From contig JAJDXK010000046.1 of assembly GCA_022823305.1 (NCBI GenBank), forward strand, positions 1 through 36,460: a stretch of DNA of 36,460 nucleotides, written 5' to 3'. The position numbers and the translations under genes are program-made. The DNA comes from Alphaproteobacteria bacterium. GTDB lineage: Bacteria; Pseudomonadota; Alphaproteobacteria; UBA828. The notes under the pieces were generated by a model. It saw only the letters and a list, made by a program, of their open reading frames with translations, was not told the DNA's origin and ran no database searches. Positions 15,920 through 25,489 of this stretch are shown in pieces. The first letter of the stretch is position 1. Each line of letters starts with the position of its first letter.

Positions 15920-18244
15920 TCAGGGTGCGGTGCGCCCCTCGATCATCGCGAGGATGGCGGGCGGATCGAGGGGATGGGCGCGGACGCGGGCGCCGAAGGG
16001 TGCGAGCGCGTCCTCCACCGCGCCGCAGAAGGCCGCGGCCGCCGGGATCACGCCGCCCTCGCCCACGCCCTTGACGCCGAGCGGGTTGAGGCTGCAGCGG
16101 CTCTCCATGTGGTGGATCTCGATGGGCGGGATCTCCATCGCGGTCGGGATCAGGTAGTCCATGAAGGTGGTGACGAGCGGCTGGCCCGCCTCGTCGAAGC
16201 GGAGCTTCTCGTAGAAGGCGCCGCCGATCCCCTGCGCCGTGCCGCCCAGGATCTGCCCGTCCACGATGGTGGGGTTGATCATCACGCCGCAGTCGTGGAC
16301 CACGACGTACCGCTCGATCTCGACCATGCCGGTGGCGGCGTCCACCACCACGACCGCGCCGTGCACGCCGCTCGCGATCGCCACGTCGGAGCTGCGGAAG
16401 TAATCGGCGGCGCGCAGGCCAGGCTCGCTGCCGGCGGCCAGCGTGTTTATGGGATTGGCTGCCTGCGCGAGGGCCGCGAGCGTCACCGCCATCTGCGGCG
16501 CCCCCTTCACGTGCACCGCGCCGTTCGCCATCTCCAGGTCTTCCGCAGCGGCCTCCAGCTCTTCCGAAGCGAGCTCCAGCGCCCGCGCGCGCACGGCGTT
16601 CGCCGCGCCCAGCGCCGCATTGCCGCCGACCACGGCGGCGCGGCTCGCGAAGGTGCCCACACCCCAGGCGAAGCGGTCGCTGCGCCCGCTCTCCACCACC
16701 ACCATCTCGGGTGCGACGCCGAGCGTCTCCGCCACAATCTGCGCCAGCGTGGTGTGATGGCCCTGGCCCTGCGAGGGATAGCCGGTCGCGACATGGACGT
16801 GGCCGGTGGGCTCGACGCGCACCTCCACCCCTTCGTAAGGCGGGATGCCCGTGCCCTCGACGAAGAATGCAAGCCCTGCGCCGCGGTGGATCCCCTGCTC
16901 CCGCTCTGCCGGCTGACCGCGCCTGACGCCGGCATAGTCGAGCGCCTCCAGCGCCGTCTCGAGCTGGGCCGGATAGTCGCTGTCGCGGTGAATGAAGGGG
17001 GTGTTGCCCTGGAAGATGCGCTCGGTATCCCAGGGGCAGTCCTCCGGCCGCACCAGGTTGCGCCGCCTGATCTCCGCCGCATCGAGGCCCAGCGCCCGGG
17101 CCACGTGGTTCATGGCCATTTCCGTGACGAAGTTGCCGTGCGGCTGGCCCGCGCCGCGATAGGGGCTCACGATCGGCGTGTTGGTGTAGACCGCGAGGAA
17201 TTCCGAGTGCACCGCCGGGATCATGTAGGGCCCCGGCAGGATGGCCTGGGCGCACTCGGCGTTGATCGGGCCGTAGGGGCAGTAGGCGCCGCTGTCGTAG
17301 AGGAAGCGGTCCCTGATCCCGAGGATGCGTCCGTCCCCGGTCGCCGCCACCTCGATGCGGTGCACCATCAGGCGCTCGTGGTTGGAGCCGACGAAGTGCT
17401 CGCGCCGGTCCTCGATCCACTTGACCGGCCGGCCCAGCAGGCGTGCGGCGAAGGGCACCAGCACCTCCTCCGCATAGACCAGCATGATCTTCACGCCGAA
17501 GCCGCCGCCCACGTCCGGCGCGATCACCGTGAGCGCGGCCTCCGGCATACCGAGCTTGTCCGCGATGACGCCGCGGGCCGAGACCGGCGCCTGCGTGGTG
17601 TCCCAGACCGTAAGGCTCGCGAGGCTCTGGTCGTAGCGGGCGACGACGCCGCGCGCCTCCATCGGCTGGGCCGCGCCGCGCTCGGGCCGCAGCTCCTCGC
17701 GCAGCACGAAATCGGCCTCGGCGAAGGCGCGCTCGATGTCGCCGCTCGCATCGACCGTGCGGCAGGCGACGTTGGAGTCCGTGTCGTCGTGGACCAGCGG
17801 CGCGCCCTCTTCGGCCGCGGCTACGAGGTCGACCGCCGGCGTCTCGGGCGCGTAGTCCACCTCGATCAGATCGAGCGCGTCCTCCGCCAGGTAGCGGCTG
17901 TCGGCCACCACGAGCGCCACCGCCTCGCCGACGAAGCGCACCTGCCCCGGCGCGAGCGCCCGGTGCATGCGCGGATGGATGAAGCCGGGGTTGTCGTTCA
18001 GGAGCGGCATCGGCGCGTTGGCGGGGCCGAGGTCCTCGTGGGTGAGCACCGCGTGCACGCCGGGAAGCGCGAGCGCGGCGCCGGCATCGACGCGGGTGAA
18101 GCGCGCCTTGGCATGGGGGCTGCGCAGCACCGCCGCGTGCAGCATGCCGGGCAGCGCAATGTCGTCGATGAAGCGCGCACGGCCGGTGAGCAGCCGCGCG
18201 TCCTCGCGGCGGGCCACCGGCGCGCCGATCAGCCGCGTGGTCAC
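15920..18244 (-). CDS. Molybdenum hydroxylase large subunit (xanthine dehydrogenase/CoxL family)
   Basis: A 774-residue molybdopterin-cytosine-dinucleotide-binding subunit. The a/b hammerhead domain (about 1-120, LIGAPVARREDARLLTGRARFIDD) precedes the Mo-binding domains. The active-site loop reads PYRGAGQP, unlike the AYxCSFR loop of true (form I) CO dehydrogenase, so it belongs with form-II-like/aldehyde-oxidase-type enzymes. GYPSQGQGHHT carries the Mo-cofactor glutamine, and GVKGVGEGG holds the catalytic glutamate at E729. It starts with a GTG (18242-18244) overlapping the Fe-S subunit stop as GTGA; the longer open frame upstream is antisense or overlapping and is rejected. It would hydroxylate a heterocycle, aldehyde or similar small organic using water. 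The three-gene order FAD subunit, Fe-S subunit, Mo subunit resembles coxMSL, but no cox accessory genes follow. Confidence 0.92.
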   Translation of the reverse strand: MTTRLIGAPVARREDARLLTGRARFIDDIALPGMLHAAVLRSPHAKARFTRVDAGAALALPGVHAVLTHEDLGPANAPMPLLNDNPGFIHPRMHRALAPGQVRFVGEAVALVVADSRYLAEDALDLIEVDYAPETPAVDLVAAAEEGAPLVHDDTDSNVACRTVDASGDIERAFAEADFVLREELRPERGAAQPMEARGVVARYDQSLASLTVWDTTQAPVSARGVIADKLGMPEAALTVIAPDVGGGFGVKIMLVYAEEVLVPFAARLLGRPVKWIEDRREHFVGSNHERLMVHRIEVAATGDGRILGIRDRFLYDSGAYCPYGPINAECAQAILPGPYMIPAVHSEFLAVYTNTPIVSPYRGAGQPHGNFVTEMAMNHVARALGLDAAEIRRRNLVRPEDCPWDTERIFQGNTPFIHRDSDYPAQLETALEALDYAGVRRGQPAEREQGIHRGAGLAFFVEGTGIPPYEGVEVRVEPTGHVHVATGYPSQGQGHHTTLAQIVAETLGVAPEMVVVESGRSDRFAWGVGTFASRAAVVGGNAALGAANAVRARALELASEELEAAAEDLEMANGAVHVKGAPQMAVTLAALAQAANPINTLAAGSEPGLRAADYFRSSDVAIASGVHGAVVVVDAATGMVEIERYVVVHDCGVMINPTIVDGQILGGTAQGIGGAFYEKLRFDEAGQPLVTTFMDYLIPTAMEIPPIEIHHMESRCSLNPLGVKGVGEGGVIPAAAAFCGAVEDALAPFGARVRAHPLDPPAILAMIEGRTAP

Positions 18245-18729
18245 GGCGCCTCGGCCCGCAGCATGGCGGCCGCACGGCGTACCGCCGCGACGATCTGCTG
18301 GTAACCGGTGCAGCGGCAGAGGTTGCCGGAAAGCGCCTGGCGAATCTCCGCCTCGGTGGGCTCGGGATTGGCGGCGAGAAAGGGTTTGAGCGTCATCAGG
18401 ATGCCGGGCGTGCAGTAGCCGCACTGCAGCCCGTGCTCGCGGCGGAAGGCCTCCTGCAACGGGTGCAGCGCATCGCCGTCCGCAAGCGATTCCACCGTTT
18501 CGATCGACGCGCCCTCGGCCTGCACCGCGAACATCAGGCAGGAGCGCACCGGCGCGCCCTCCAGCAGCACGGTGCAGGCGCCGCAGACGCCGTGCTCGCA
18601 GCCGACGTGGGTGCCGGTGAGCCCGGCCTCATGGCGGATGAAGTCCGAGAGCAGCAGCCTGGGCTCCACCTCCTTCTCGTGGCTCTCCCCGTTGACGGTC
18701 ACGCGGACGGTGCGGCGGGCGGCGTCCAT
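18241..18729 (-). CDS. Molybdenum hydroxylase 2Fe-2S subunit (CoxS-like)
   Basis: A 162-residue iron-sulfur subunit with both expected clusters: the plant-ferredoxin-type cluster cysteines C44, C49, C52 and C64 (GCEHGVCGACT ... SC) and the helical-domain cluster cysteines C103, C106, C138 and C140 (CGYCTPG ... CRC). It carries electrons from the Mo centre to the FAD subunit. The ATG at 18727-18729 directly follows the TGA of the FAD subunit with no spacer, and its own stop overlaps the GTG start of the Mo subunit, so the three are tightly coupled. No signal peptide is present, so the complex is cytoplasmic. Length and motifs are normal. Confidence 0.94.
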   Translation of the reverse strand: MDAARRTVRVTVNGESHEKEVEPRLLLSDFIRHEAGLTGTHVGCEHGVCGACTVLLEGAPVRSCLMFAVQAEGASIETVESLADGDALHPLQEAFRREHGLQCGYCTPGILMTLKPFLAANPEPTEAEIRQALSGNLCRCTGYQQIVAAVRRAAAMLRAEAP

Positions 18730-19596
18730 TCAGGCCTCCATCCCCGTCGCCGCCTCCATGGAGGCGCGTGCGGTGAGCGCCGCCACGAGCCTGCGGCGAT
18801 ACCAGGCCGGCGCGTGCGGGTCGTCCATCGGCTCGACCGCCTCGGCCGCGGCTGCGCCCGCCGCCTCGCAGGCATCGCCTGCTGCGCCCCGCGCGGCCAG
18901 GATCGCCTCCGCCGCGGGCACGCGGACCGGCCCGTTCCCGGTGCCGGTGACCACGACGCGGGCGTTGAGACCGCCGCCGGATGCGGGCCGCAGCAGGACG
19001 CAAACGGCGACAAGCGCGAAGTCGCCCTGCCGCCGCGCGGCCTCGCGGAAGCTCCAGCCGGTGCCCTCGGGCAGCGCCGGCACGGCGATCCCGGTCAGCA
19101 GCTCGTCCGCGTCCAGCGCCGTCTCCATCGTGTCGGTGAAGAAGTCCGGCGCCGCGATGGCACGCGTCCCCGCCGGGCCCCGCGCGGTCATCTCCGCATC
19201 GAGGGCCAGCATCACCGCCGGCAGCTCGGCCGCGGGATCGTTGTGGGCGAGGCTCCCGCCGACGGTGCCGCGGTTCCTGATCTGCGGGTGCGCGATGTGG
19301 CCGACGGCCTCGGTCAGGATCGGCCAGCCGCGCGCCACCGCGGGCGCGGCCTCGACCGCCGCCTGCCGCGCCATGGCGCCGATGCGGAGCGTGCCGTCCT
19401 CGACCGCGACGTGGGCGAGCGCGGCGATGCGGTTGAGATCGACCAGCACGGCCGGCCGCACGAGGCGGAAGTTGAGCAGCGGCACCAGGCTCTGCCCGCC
19501 GGCCAGAGGTCGCGCATCGGCCCCGTGCGCCGCCAGCAGGGCGACGGCGTCCGCGACCTCGGTCGGGCATTCGTAGGCGAACGGTGGCGGCTTCAT
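18730..19596 (-). CDS. Molybdenum hydroxylase FAD-binding subunit (CoxM-like)
   Basis: A 288-residue FAD-binding subunit of the PCMH fold. MKPPPFAYECPTEVADAVALLAAHGADARPLAGGQSLVPLLNFRL is the classic start, with AGGQSLVP as the FAD-pyrophosphate motif at about 32-39; the second FAD motif is GTVGGSLAHNDPAAELP at about 114-130. It passes electrons from the Fe-S subunit to the final acceptor. The ATG at 19594-19596 follows an AAGGGG ribosome-binding site. It is the first gene of the Mo-hydroxylase operon and lies 63 nt after mutS on the same strand. TATAGGAT in that spacer could be a -10 element for a separate promoter, so co-transcription with mutS is uncertain. Confidence 0.92.
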   Translation of the reverse strand: MKPPPFAYECPTEVADAVALLAAHGADARPLAGGQSLVPLLNFRLVRPAVLVDLNRIAALAHVAVEDGTLRIGAMARQAAVEAAPAVARGWPILTEAVGHIAHPQIRNRGTVGGSLAHNDPAAELPAVMLALDAEMTARGPAGTRAIAAPDFFTDTMETALDADELLTGIAVPALPEGTGWSFREAARRQGDFALVAVCVLLRPASGGGLNARVVVTGTGNGPVRVPAAEAILAARGAAGDACEAAGAAAAEAVEPMDDPHAPAWYRRRLVAALTARASMEAATGMEA

Positions 19597-19659
19597 CGCC
19601 CCTTGCGAGCCTGCGCTTGTCGATCCGGATCCAATCCTATACCGGCGCGAGGCCCCGGG

Positions 19660-22386
19660 TCAGTCCGGGCTCTCATCGTCGTCGAGCGCGCCGTAGAGCG
19701 CGTAGACCAGCTCCAGCGCATCGCGCGGCGTGAGTTCGTCCGGGTTGAGCGCAGCGAGGCGGGCGCGCAGCGCATCGGGCGCGGGCTCGGGTCCCGCCGG
19801 CGGGCGCGCCTGGAAGAGCGGCAGGTCGTTCGCGAGCCGGGCCGCGACCGCGGCCTGGTCGCCCTGCTCCAGCAGGGCCAGCACCTCCTCCGCCCGCGCC
19901 AGCACCGCCTCGGGCAGACCCGCGAGGCGCGCGACGTGGATGCCGTAGGAGCGGTCGGCCGCGCCCGGCGCCACCTCGTGCAGGAACACCACCGAGCCCT
20001 GCCACTCCTTGATCCGCATGGTGTGACAGGCGAGCCGGTCGAGCTTCTGGGCCAGCGTCGTGAGCTCGTGATAGTGGGTCGCGAAGAGCGCCCGGCAGCG
20101 GTTGGCATCGTGCAGGTGCTCGATCGCGGCCCAGGCGATGGAGAGCCCGTCGTAGGTGGCGGTGCCGCGCCCGATCTCGTCGAGGATGACCAGCGAGCGC
20201 TCGCCCGCCTGGTTGAGGATGGCGGCGGTCTCCACCATCTCCACCATGAAGGTGGAGCGCCCGCGGGCCAGGTCGTCCGCCGCGCCGACGCGGGAGAAGA
20301 GCCGGTCAACCGTGCCGATGCGGGCAGACGCGGCGGGCACGAACGAGCCCATCTGCGCTAGTACCGCGATCAGCGCGTTCTGGCGCAGGAAGGTGCTCTT
20401 GCCGGCCATGTTGGGGCCGGTGACGAGCCAGATGCGCCCCGTCTCGCCGAGGTCGCAGTCGTTGGGGACGAAGGGCGTCTCCGCGCCCGCGGCCGTGGCC
20501 TCGACCACCGGGTGCCGCCCGCCGTTCACCTCGAAGGCGGTCGATGCGTCGACGACGGGCCGGGCGTAGCGCCGCTCCACGGCGAGCTGCGCCAGCCCCT
20601 GCGCCACGTCGAGCGACGCCAGCGCGCCTGCGGCACGGGCGATGTCGTCGGCGCGCTTGAGCACGTCGGCGCGGAGGTCGTCGAAGTGCTGCTGCTCCAG
20701 CGCGAGCGCCTTGTCGGCAGCACCGTTGATGCGGGCCTCGAGCTCGCCGAGCTCCACCGTTGTGTAGCGCATGGCGCTCGCCATGGTCTGGCGGTGGATG
20801 AAGTGCTCGGGCAGCGCGCCGGCCCGCGCCGCCGGGGTCTCGACGTAGTAGCCGAGCACGTTGTTGTGGCGCACCTTGAGCGCGTTCACGCCGGTCTCGG
20901 TGCGGTAGCGGGCCTCCAGCTCACCGATCGCACGCCGGCTGTGGTCGCGCAGCTCGACCATCTCGTCCAGCGCCTCGTCGTAGCCGCGCGCGATGACGCC
21001 GCCGTCCCGGATGCCGGGCGGCGGGCTCGCCACCAGCGCGAGGCCCAACCGGTCGACCAGGCTCTGGTGGTGGCCGAGCGCCTGCACGTCGGCCTCCAGC
21101 GCCGGCGGCGGCGCCCGCAGGCCGCCCGCCGCGTCGCCGGCGAGCGCCTCGCGGATCGCCGGGATCTGGCCCAGCGCATCGCGCACCGCGGCGAGGTCGC
21201 GCGGCCCGCCCCGGCCGAGGTCGAGGCGCGAGAGCGCGCGCTCGGCGTCGGGGCAGCGGCGCAGCCCTTCCCTGAGCGCCTGGCGCGCGCCCTCTGCTTC
21301 CACCAGGAATCCCACCGCGTCGAGGCGGGCGGCGATGGCGGCAGGCTCGGTGAGCGGCGCGGTGAGCCGGGCCCGGAGCAGGCGCGCACCGGCGCCTGTG
21401 ACGCTGCGGTCGATGACCGCGAGCAGGCTGCCGGCCATGCCGCCCTCCAGCGCCGCGGTGAGCTCCAGGTTGCGGCGCGTCGCGGCGTCGATCGCCATGG
21501 TGGCACCGGCCTGGGTCGCGCGCAGCCGGGCGAGCCGGGGCACCTGCCCGTTCTGGGTGAGTCGCAGGTAGCCGAGGATGGCGCCGGCCGCCGCGAGCTC
21601 GGCGCGGCCGAAGTGGCCCAGCCCGTCGAGGGACGCGAGGCCGTAGAGCGCCGCCAGCCCGCGCGCCGCGGTGACGCTGTCGAAGAGCGAGCGCGGCTGC
21701 GGCGTCAGCGCCTGCTTCCACTCGGCGAAGAGCTCGAAGAGCGCCGGCGTCTCCAGCAGCGGCTCCGGCACCAGGATCTCGCCGGGCTCGAGCCGGGCGA
21801 GCAGCGCCGGGAGCGTCGCCTCCGTGACCCCCATCACCTGGAACTCGCCGGTCGACATCTCGGCCCAGGCGACCGCGAGCGCGCCTTCCGCCCGCGCCAG
21901 CGCGGCCAGATAGTTGGCCGCGCGCGCATCCAGCAGCGCGTCCTCGCTCAAGGTGCCCGGTGTCACGAGGCGGATGACCTCACGGCGCACCACCGCCCTG
22001 GGCCCGCGCTTGCGTGCCTCCGCCGGGTCCTCGACCTGCTCGCACACCGCGACCTTGAAGCCCTTGCGGATGAGCCGCTGCAGGTAGCCCTCGGCGCTGA
22101 CCACGGGCACGCCGCACATCGGGATCTCCTGCCCCTGGTGCAGGCCGCGCCTGGTGAGCGCGATGTCGAGCGCGGCCGAGGCCTCGCGCGCGTCGTGGAA
22201 GAAGAGCTCGTAGAAGTCCCCCATCCGGTAGAAGAGGAGGTGATCCGGATGGGCGCCCTTGATCTCGAGGTACTGCGTCATCATCGGCGTCGCCGGCTCC
22301 GCGCGGCGTGCGCGCGGCCGGCCCCGTCGCCCGCCGCGGACCTGGTTCGCCTCGGCAGGCGCTTGCGCCTCGGTATCCTCGGGCAT
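19660..22386 (-). CDS. mutS: DNA mismatch repair protein MutS
   Basis: A 908-residue MutS. The mismatch-reading F-x-E motif is F58-Y59-E60 (MGDFYELFF), the connector and lever regions follow, and the C-terminal ATPase has Walker [10 protein letters not shown] near residue 657, Walker B/signature [18 protein letters not shown] near 731 and ATHYHEL. It binds mispaired bases and recruits MutL. An N-terminal basic tail of about 34 residues ([20 protein letters not shown]) precedes the conserved [11 protein letters not shown]; the start ATG at 22384-22386 is the one that gives this tail, but a start at the MM pair (residues 35-36) is conceivable. A longer open frame upstream is antisense to phoR and is rejected. 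It is divergent from phoR with a 134-bp spacer, and the Mo-hydroxylase genes follow 63 nt downstream. Confidence 0.96.
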   Translation of the reverse strand: MPEDTEAQAPAEANQVRGGRRGRPRARRAEPATPMMTQYLEIKGAHPDHLLFYRMGDFYELFFHDAREASAALDIALTRRGLHQGQEIPMCGVPVVSAEGYLQRLIRKGFKVAVCEQVEDPAEARKRGPRAVVRREVIRLVTPGTLSEDALLDARAANYLAALARAEGALAVAWAEMSTGEFQVMGVTEATLPALLARLEPGEILVPEPLLETPALFELFAEWKQALTPQPRSLFDSVTAARGLAALYGLASLDGLGHFGRAELAAAGAILGYLRLTQNGQVPRLARLRATQAGATMAIDAATRRNLELTAALEGGMAGSLLAVIDRSVTGAGARLLRARLTAPLTEPAAIAARLDAVGFLVEAEGARQALREGLRRCPDAERALSRLDLGRGGPRDLAAVRDALGQIPAIREALAGDAAGGLRAPPPALEADVQALGHHQSLVDRLGLALVASPPPGIRDGGVIARGYDEALDEMVELRDHSRRAIGELEARYRTETGVNALKVRHNNVLGYYVETPAARAGALPEHFIHRQTMASAMRYTTVELGELEARINGAADKALALEQQHFDDLRADVLKRADDIARAAGALASLDVAQGLAQLAVERRYARPVVDASTAFEVNGGRHPVVEATAAGAETPFVPNDCDLGETGRIWLVTGPNMAGKSTFLRQNALIAVLAQMGSFVPAASARIGTVDRLFSRVGAADDLARGRSTFMVEMVETAAILNQAGERSLVILDEIGRGTATYDGLSIAWAAIEHLHDANRCRALFATHYHELTTLAQKLDRLACHTMRIKEWQGSVVFLHEVAPGAADRSYGIHVARLAGLPEAVLARAEEVLALLEQGDQAAVAARLANDLPLFQARPPAGPEPAPDALRARLAALNPDELTPRDALELVYALYGALDDDESPD

Positions 22387-22439
22387 GGGTCGACAGTAGC
22401 ACAGGCGAAAGCCGAGGTTTCCCGCCCGGCGACACACGC

Positions 22440-22457
22440 CTGTCGCAAATTCTTCAT
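22440..22457 (+). promoter_or_regulatory. Weak Pho-box-like sequence upstream of phoR
   Basis: CTGTCGC, then AAAT, then TCTTCAT: the 7-4-7 layout of a Pho box with a good first half (six of seven against CTGTCAC) and a poor second half (four of seven). It lies 64-81 bp before the phoR ATG. It could give phosphate-dependent autoregulation of phoR but is weak by itself. Confidence 0.22.
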
Positions 22458-22520
22458 GCCGGCGTTCACGGGCCTTTGGTAGACTCGACGGGGGACTACG
22501 GTGTGGAGGAGAGCCGGGCG

Positions 22521-24017
22521 ATGGCGGCGCGCGTTGTTCCGCTCCGCCGCTGGGCACGGCTCAGCCTCGCGGCGTCGGTGCCGCTCGGGCTCGCGTTCCT
22601 GGTGCTCGCCGCGCTCGGCCTCGTCCCGCCCGTCGCAGCGGCCCTCGCCTGGGCCGGCTTGAGCCTGCTCGCGGCCGTCGCCATCGGCCTGATCCTGGCC
22701 GACGTGGGCGCGCTCGTGCGCCATGTGGAGGCGGGCGCGCCCGCCGAAGGCGCACGCCGGCGCGGGGCGCCGCAGGGCCTTCTCAGCCGCGAGCTCGCGC
22801 CCTCCATCGAGCGTCTGGTGCGGGAGGGCGCGGAAGAGCGGGCGCGGCTCGCCCGCGAGCGGGCCGAGCTGGAACGGGCCTTCGACGCCCTGCCGGAGCC
22901 TCTCCTGCTGCTCGGTGCCGACCGCAAGATCGTGCGCGCCAACCGCGCCGCGGAAGCCCTGCTCGACGGCGAGGTGACGGGGCGTCACATCTCCGCATCC
23001 CTTCGCAATCCCCAGCTCATCGAGGCGGTGGAGCAGACCATTGAGGGCGGCGGCGGGCGCGAGGTCGAGTTCACCCTGCCGGCGCCGGTCGAGCGCACCT
23101 TCGCCGCGCGTGTGGAGCCGTTGCCCAAGCCGCGCGAGGGCGGCGGCGCCGTGCTGCTCGCCCTCGTCGACTTCACCGCGGTGCGCAGGACCGATCAGAT
23201 GCGGGCCGATTTCGTCGCCAACGCGAGCCACGAGATTCGCACGCCGCTCGCCACGCTCATGGGCTTCATCGAGACGCTCCAGGGCTCCGCCCGCGACGAT
23301 GCGGAGGCGCGCGCGCGCTTCCTCGCCATCATGGACCAGCACGGCAAGCGCATGGCGCGCCTGGTCGAGGACCTGCTCTCGCTCTCGCGTATCGAGATGA
23401 ACGAGCACACGCCGCCGACCGAGACGGTGCCGCTGCCCTCGTTGCTCGGCCAGGTGCGCAACACGCTCGCCTGGCAGGCCGAAAATCGCGGAGTCGCCAT
23501 CGTCGTCGAGGCCGAGGACGAGCTGCCGCCGGTGATCGGCGACAGCGACGAGCTCACCCAGGTGTTCCTCAACCTCGTCGACAACGCGATCAAGTACGGC
23601 GACGACCGGGGCGCCGTGAGGGTGGAGGCGCGCCGGGCCGCCGACGTGCCGGCCGGCGCCGGGCGGATCGAGGGCGGCGACGGCGCCGTCTCCGTCGCCG
23701 TCACCGACCGGGGCTCAGGGATCCCGCGCGAGCACCTGCCGCGGCTGACCGAGCGCTTCTATCGCGTGGACAAGGCGCGTTCGCGCGAGCTCGGCGGCAC
23801 CGGCCTCGGGCTTGCCATCGTCAAGCACATCGTGAACAGGCACCGCGGCGCGCTCGCCATCGACAGCACCCCGGGCGAGGGCAGCACCTTCACGGTCTAC
23901 CTGCAGCCGGCCGAGGCGGCCGAGCAGGCAGCGGCGAACGGAGGCGAGCGGGCGAGCGACGACGGAGTTCCCGACCGGGTGGAACAGCGGGAAGAGGGCG
24001 CCGTCACGAAACCGTAA
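22521..24017 (+). CDS. phoR: Phosphate-regulon sensor histidine kinase PhoR
   Basis: A 498-residue membrane kinase. Two N-terminal hydrophobic segments (about 13-60) are followed by a PAS domain (about 118-215, [22 protein letters not shown]), a dimerisation/phosphoacceptor helix with H237 ([19 protein letters not shown]), and the ATP-binding domain with N box [11 protein letters not shown]1 DRGSGIP, F box [10 protein letters not shown] and G2 [12 protein letters not shown]. Under low phosphate it phosphorylates PhoB. The ATG at 22521 has GGAGGAG upstream; an in-frame GTG six codons earlier is less likely. After the kinase domain there is a tail of about 35 charged residues rich in Ala, Glu and Gly; its last codons double as the first repeats of the Pho box for pstC. 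It leads the phoR-pstCAB-phoU-phoB set. Confidence 0.94.
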   Translation: MAARVVPLRRWARLSLAASVPLGLAFLVLAALGLVPPVAAALAWAGLSLLAAVAIGLILADVGALVRHVEAGAPAEGARRRGAPQGLLSRELAPSIERLVREGAEERARLARERAELERAFDALPEPLLLLGADRKIVRANRAAEALLDGEVTGRHISASLRNPQLIEAVEQTIEGGGGREVEFTLPAPVERTFAARVEPLPKPREGGGAVLLALVDFTAVRRTDQMRADFVANASHEIRTPLATLMGFIETLQGSARDDAEARARFLAIMDQHGKRMARLVEDLLSLSRIEMNEHTPPTETVPLPSLLGQVRNTLAWQAENRGVAIVVEAEDELPPVIGDSDELTQVFLNLVDNAIKYGDDRGAVRVEARRAADVPAGAGRIEGGDGAVSVAVTDRGSGIPREHLPRLTERFYRVDKARSRELGGTGLGLAIVKHIVNRHRGALAIDSTPGEGSTFTVYLQPAEAAEQAAANGGERASDDGVPDRVEQREEGAVTKP

Positions 24018-24029
24018 CCGAACTGTCTT
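24001..24029 (+). promoter_or_regulatory. Tandem Pho box driving pstC-pstA-pstB-phoU-phoB
   Basis: Three 7-bp repeats stand at an exact 11-bp period: CCGTCAC (24001), CCGTAAC (24012) and CTGTCTT (24023), separated by GAAA and CGAA. They match the PhoB-binding unit CTGTCAY at six, five and six of seven positions, with A/C variation at position five being normal for the family. The first two overlap the last codons and stop of phoR, and the array ends 53 bp before the pstC ATG, where a PhoB-activated promoter would be expected. Confidence 0.68.
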
Positions 24030-24082
24030 ATCCATGCCCCGGCGGAACCATACCGTCGAGTCGCGCTCGCCCGAGCGGGCGC

Positions 24083-25489
24083 ATGCCGCAGGGACGGCCG
24101 CAGGGCGTGCAGCTCACCATCCTCCTCATCGCGATCCTCGCGCTGGCGCTCATCGGCCTCTACTTCGGCCGCAGGCGGGCGCTCGGCACCGCCGGCACCA
24201 ATCTCAGCAAGCTCCACTCGATGCCGAGCTATCACGGCTGGTACGTGGCGCTCTGGTGCGGCATCCCGTCGGGCATCGTCCTCGTCGTCTGGCTGGTCAT
24301 CCAGGGGCCGGTGCTGGAGGCGCTGCTGCTCTCCTACCTCGGGCCGCAGGTGGCCGGGCAGTCGGACGCGATGATCGGGCTGCTGCTCAACGACGTGCGC
24401 AACCTGGCCTCCGGCGACGTGGTGAGCCGCGACGTCGACCCGGCGCTGCAGGCCGCGGCGGACCGCTACGCCAGCATGAAGTCCACGGCAGGTGCTGCGG
24501 TGCTGGCGATCGGGCTTGCGCTCGGCGGTGCCGGCTTCGGCTGGGCCTGGCGGCGCATCTCGCCCGGCTTGCGCGCGCGTAACAAGGTCGAGCGGGTGGT
24601 CAACATCGTGCTCATCCTGTCCTCCTGCGTCGCCATCGTCACCACCATCGGCATCGTCCTCTCGGTGCTCTTCGAATCGATCCGCTTCTTCTCGATCATC
24701 CCCTTCTGGGACTTCCTCTTCGGCCTGAAGTGGAGCCCGCAGACCGCCATCCGCGCCGACCAGGTGGGCAGCACCGGCGCCTTCGGCGCCATACCACTCT
24801 TCACCGGCACGCTGATGATCACGCTGATCGCCATGCTGGTCGCGCTGCCGGTCGGCCTCTTCGCCGCCATCTACATGGCCGAGTTCGCGAGCCCGCGCTT
24901 CCGCAACGTGGTCAAGCCGATCCTCGAGATCCTGGCCGGCGTGCCCACCGTGGTCTACGGCTTCTTCGCGGCGCTGGTGGTGGCGCCGACGATCAGGGGG
25001 ATCGGCGAATCGATCGGCCTGGACGTGGCGTCGGAGAGCGCGCTCGCCGCCGGCATCGTCATGGGCATCATGATCATCCCCTTCATCTCGTCGCTCAGCG
25101 ACGACGCCATTGTCGCCGTGCCCAACGCCTTGCGCGAGGGCTCGCTCGCCATGGGGGCGACCAGGTCGGAGACCGTGGTCAAGGTGATCCTGCCGGCGGC
25201 GCTGCACGGGATCGTCGCCGCCTGCCTGCTGGCGGTGAGCCGCGCCATCGGCGAGACCATGATCGTGGTGATGGCCGCGGGGCTCGCCGCCAACCTCACC
25301 GCCAATCCGCTCGACGCGGTGACGACGGTGACGGTGCAGATCGTCACGCTGCTGGTGGGCGATCAGGAGTTCGACAGCGCCAAGACGCTCGCCGCCTTCG
25401 CGCTCGGTCTCATGCTCTTCGTGGTGACGCTCGCGCTCAACGTCTTCGCGCTCCACATCGCGCGCAAGTACCGGGAGCAGTATGACTGA
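24083..25489 (+). CDS. pstC: Phosphate ABC transporter permease PstC
   Basis: A 468-residue inner-membrane permease, long as in other alphaproteobacterial PstC proteins. An N-terminal helix (VQLTILLIAILALALIGLYFGRR) and an extra N-terminal region with two more membrane spans precede the canonical PstC core: FWDFLFGLKWSP, GTLMITLIAMLVALPVGLFAAIYMAEFA, VKPILEILAGVPTVVYGFFAA and the EAA loop AMGATRSETVVKVILPAALHG. It forms the phosphate channel with PstA. The ATG at 24083 gives the quoted length; a GTG at 24107, just before the first hydrophobic residues, is an equally good start by comparison with homologues. Its end overlaps pstA by 8 nt. The periplasmic binding protein PstS is not coded next to it, so it must be elsewhere in the genome. 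Confidence 0.93.
   Translation: MPQGRPQGVQLTILLIAILALALIGLYFGRRRALGTAGTNLSKLHSMPSYHGWYVALWCGIPSGIVLVVWLVIQGPVLEALLLSYLGPQVAGQSDAMIGLLLNDVRNLASGDVVSRDVDPALQAAADRYASMKSTAGAAVLAIGLALGGAGFGWAWRRISPGLRARNKVERVVNIVLILSSCVAIVTTIGIVLSVLFESIRFFSIIPFWDFLFGLKWSPQTAIRADQVGSTGAFGAIPLFTGTLMITLIAMLVALPVGLFAAIYMAEFASPRFRNVVKPILEILAGVPTVVYGFFAALVVAPTIRGIGESIGLDVASESALAAGIVMGIMIIPFISSLSDDAIVAVPNALREGSLAMGATRSETVVKVILPAALHGIVAACLLAVSRAIGETMIVVMAAGLAANLTANPLDAVTTVTVQIVTLLVGDQEFDSAKTLAAFALGLMLFVVTLALNVFALHIARKYREQYD

Noticed and set aside
15890-15922. Imperfect hairpin (CCCTGAGGC...GCCTGAGGG on the minus strand) at the end of the Mo-hydroxylase operon
   Set aside because: The stem has a G-G mismatch and no T tract follows, so it is not good enough to call a terminator.
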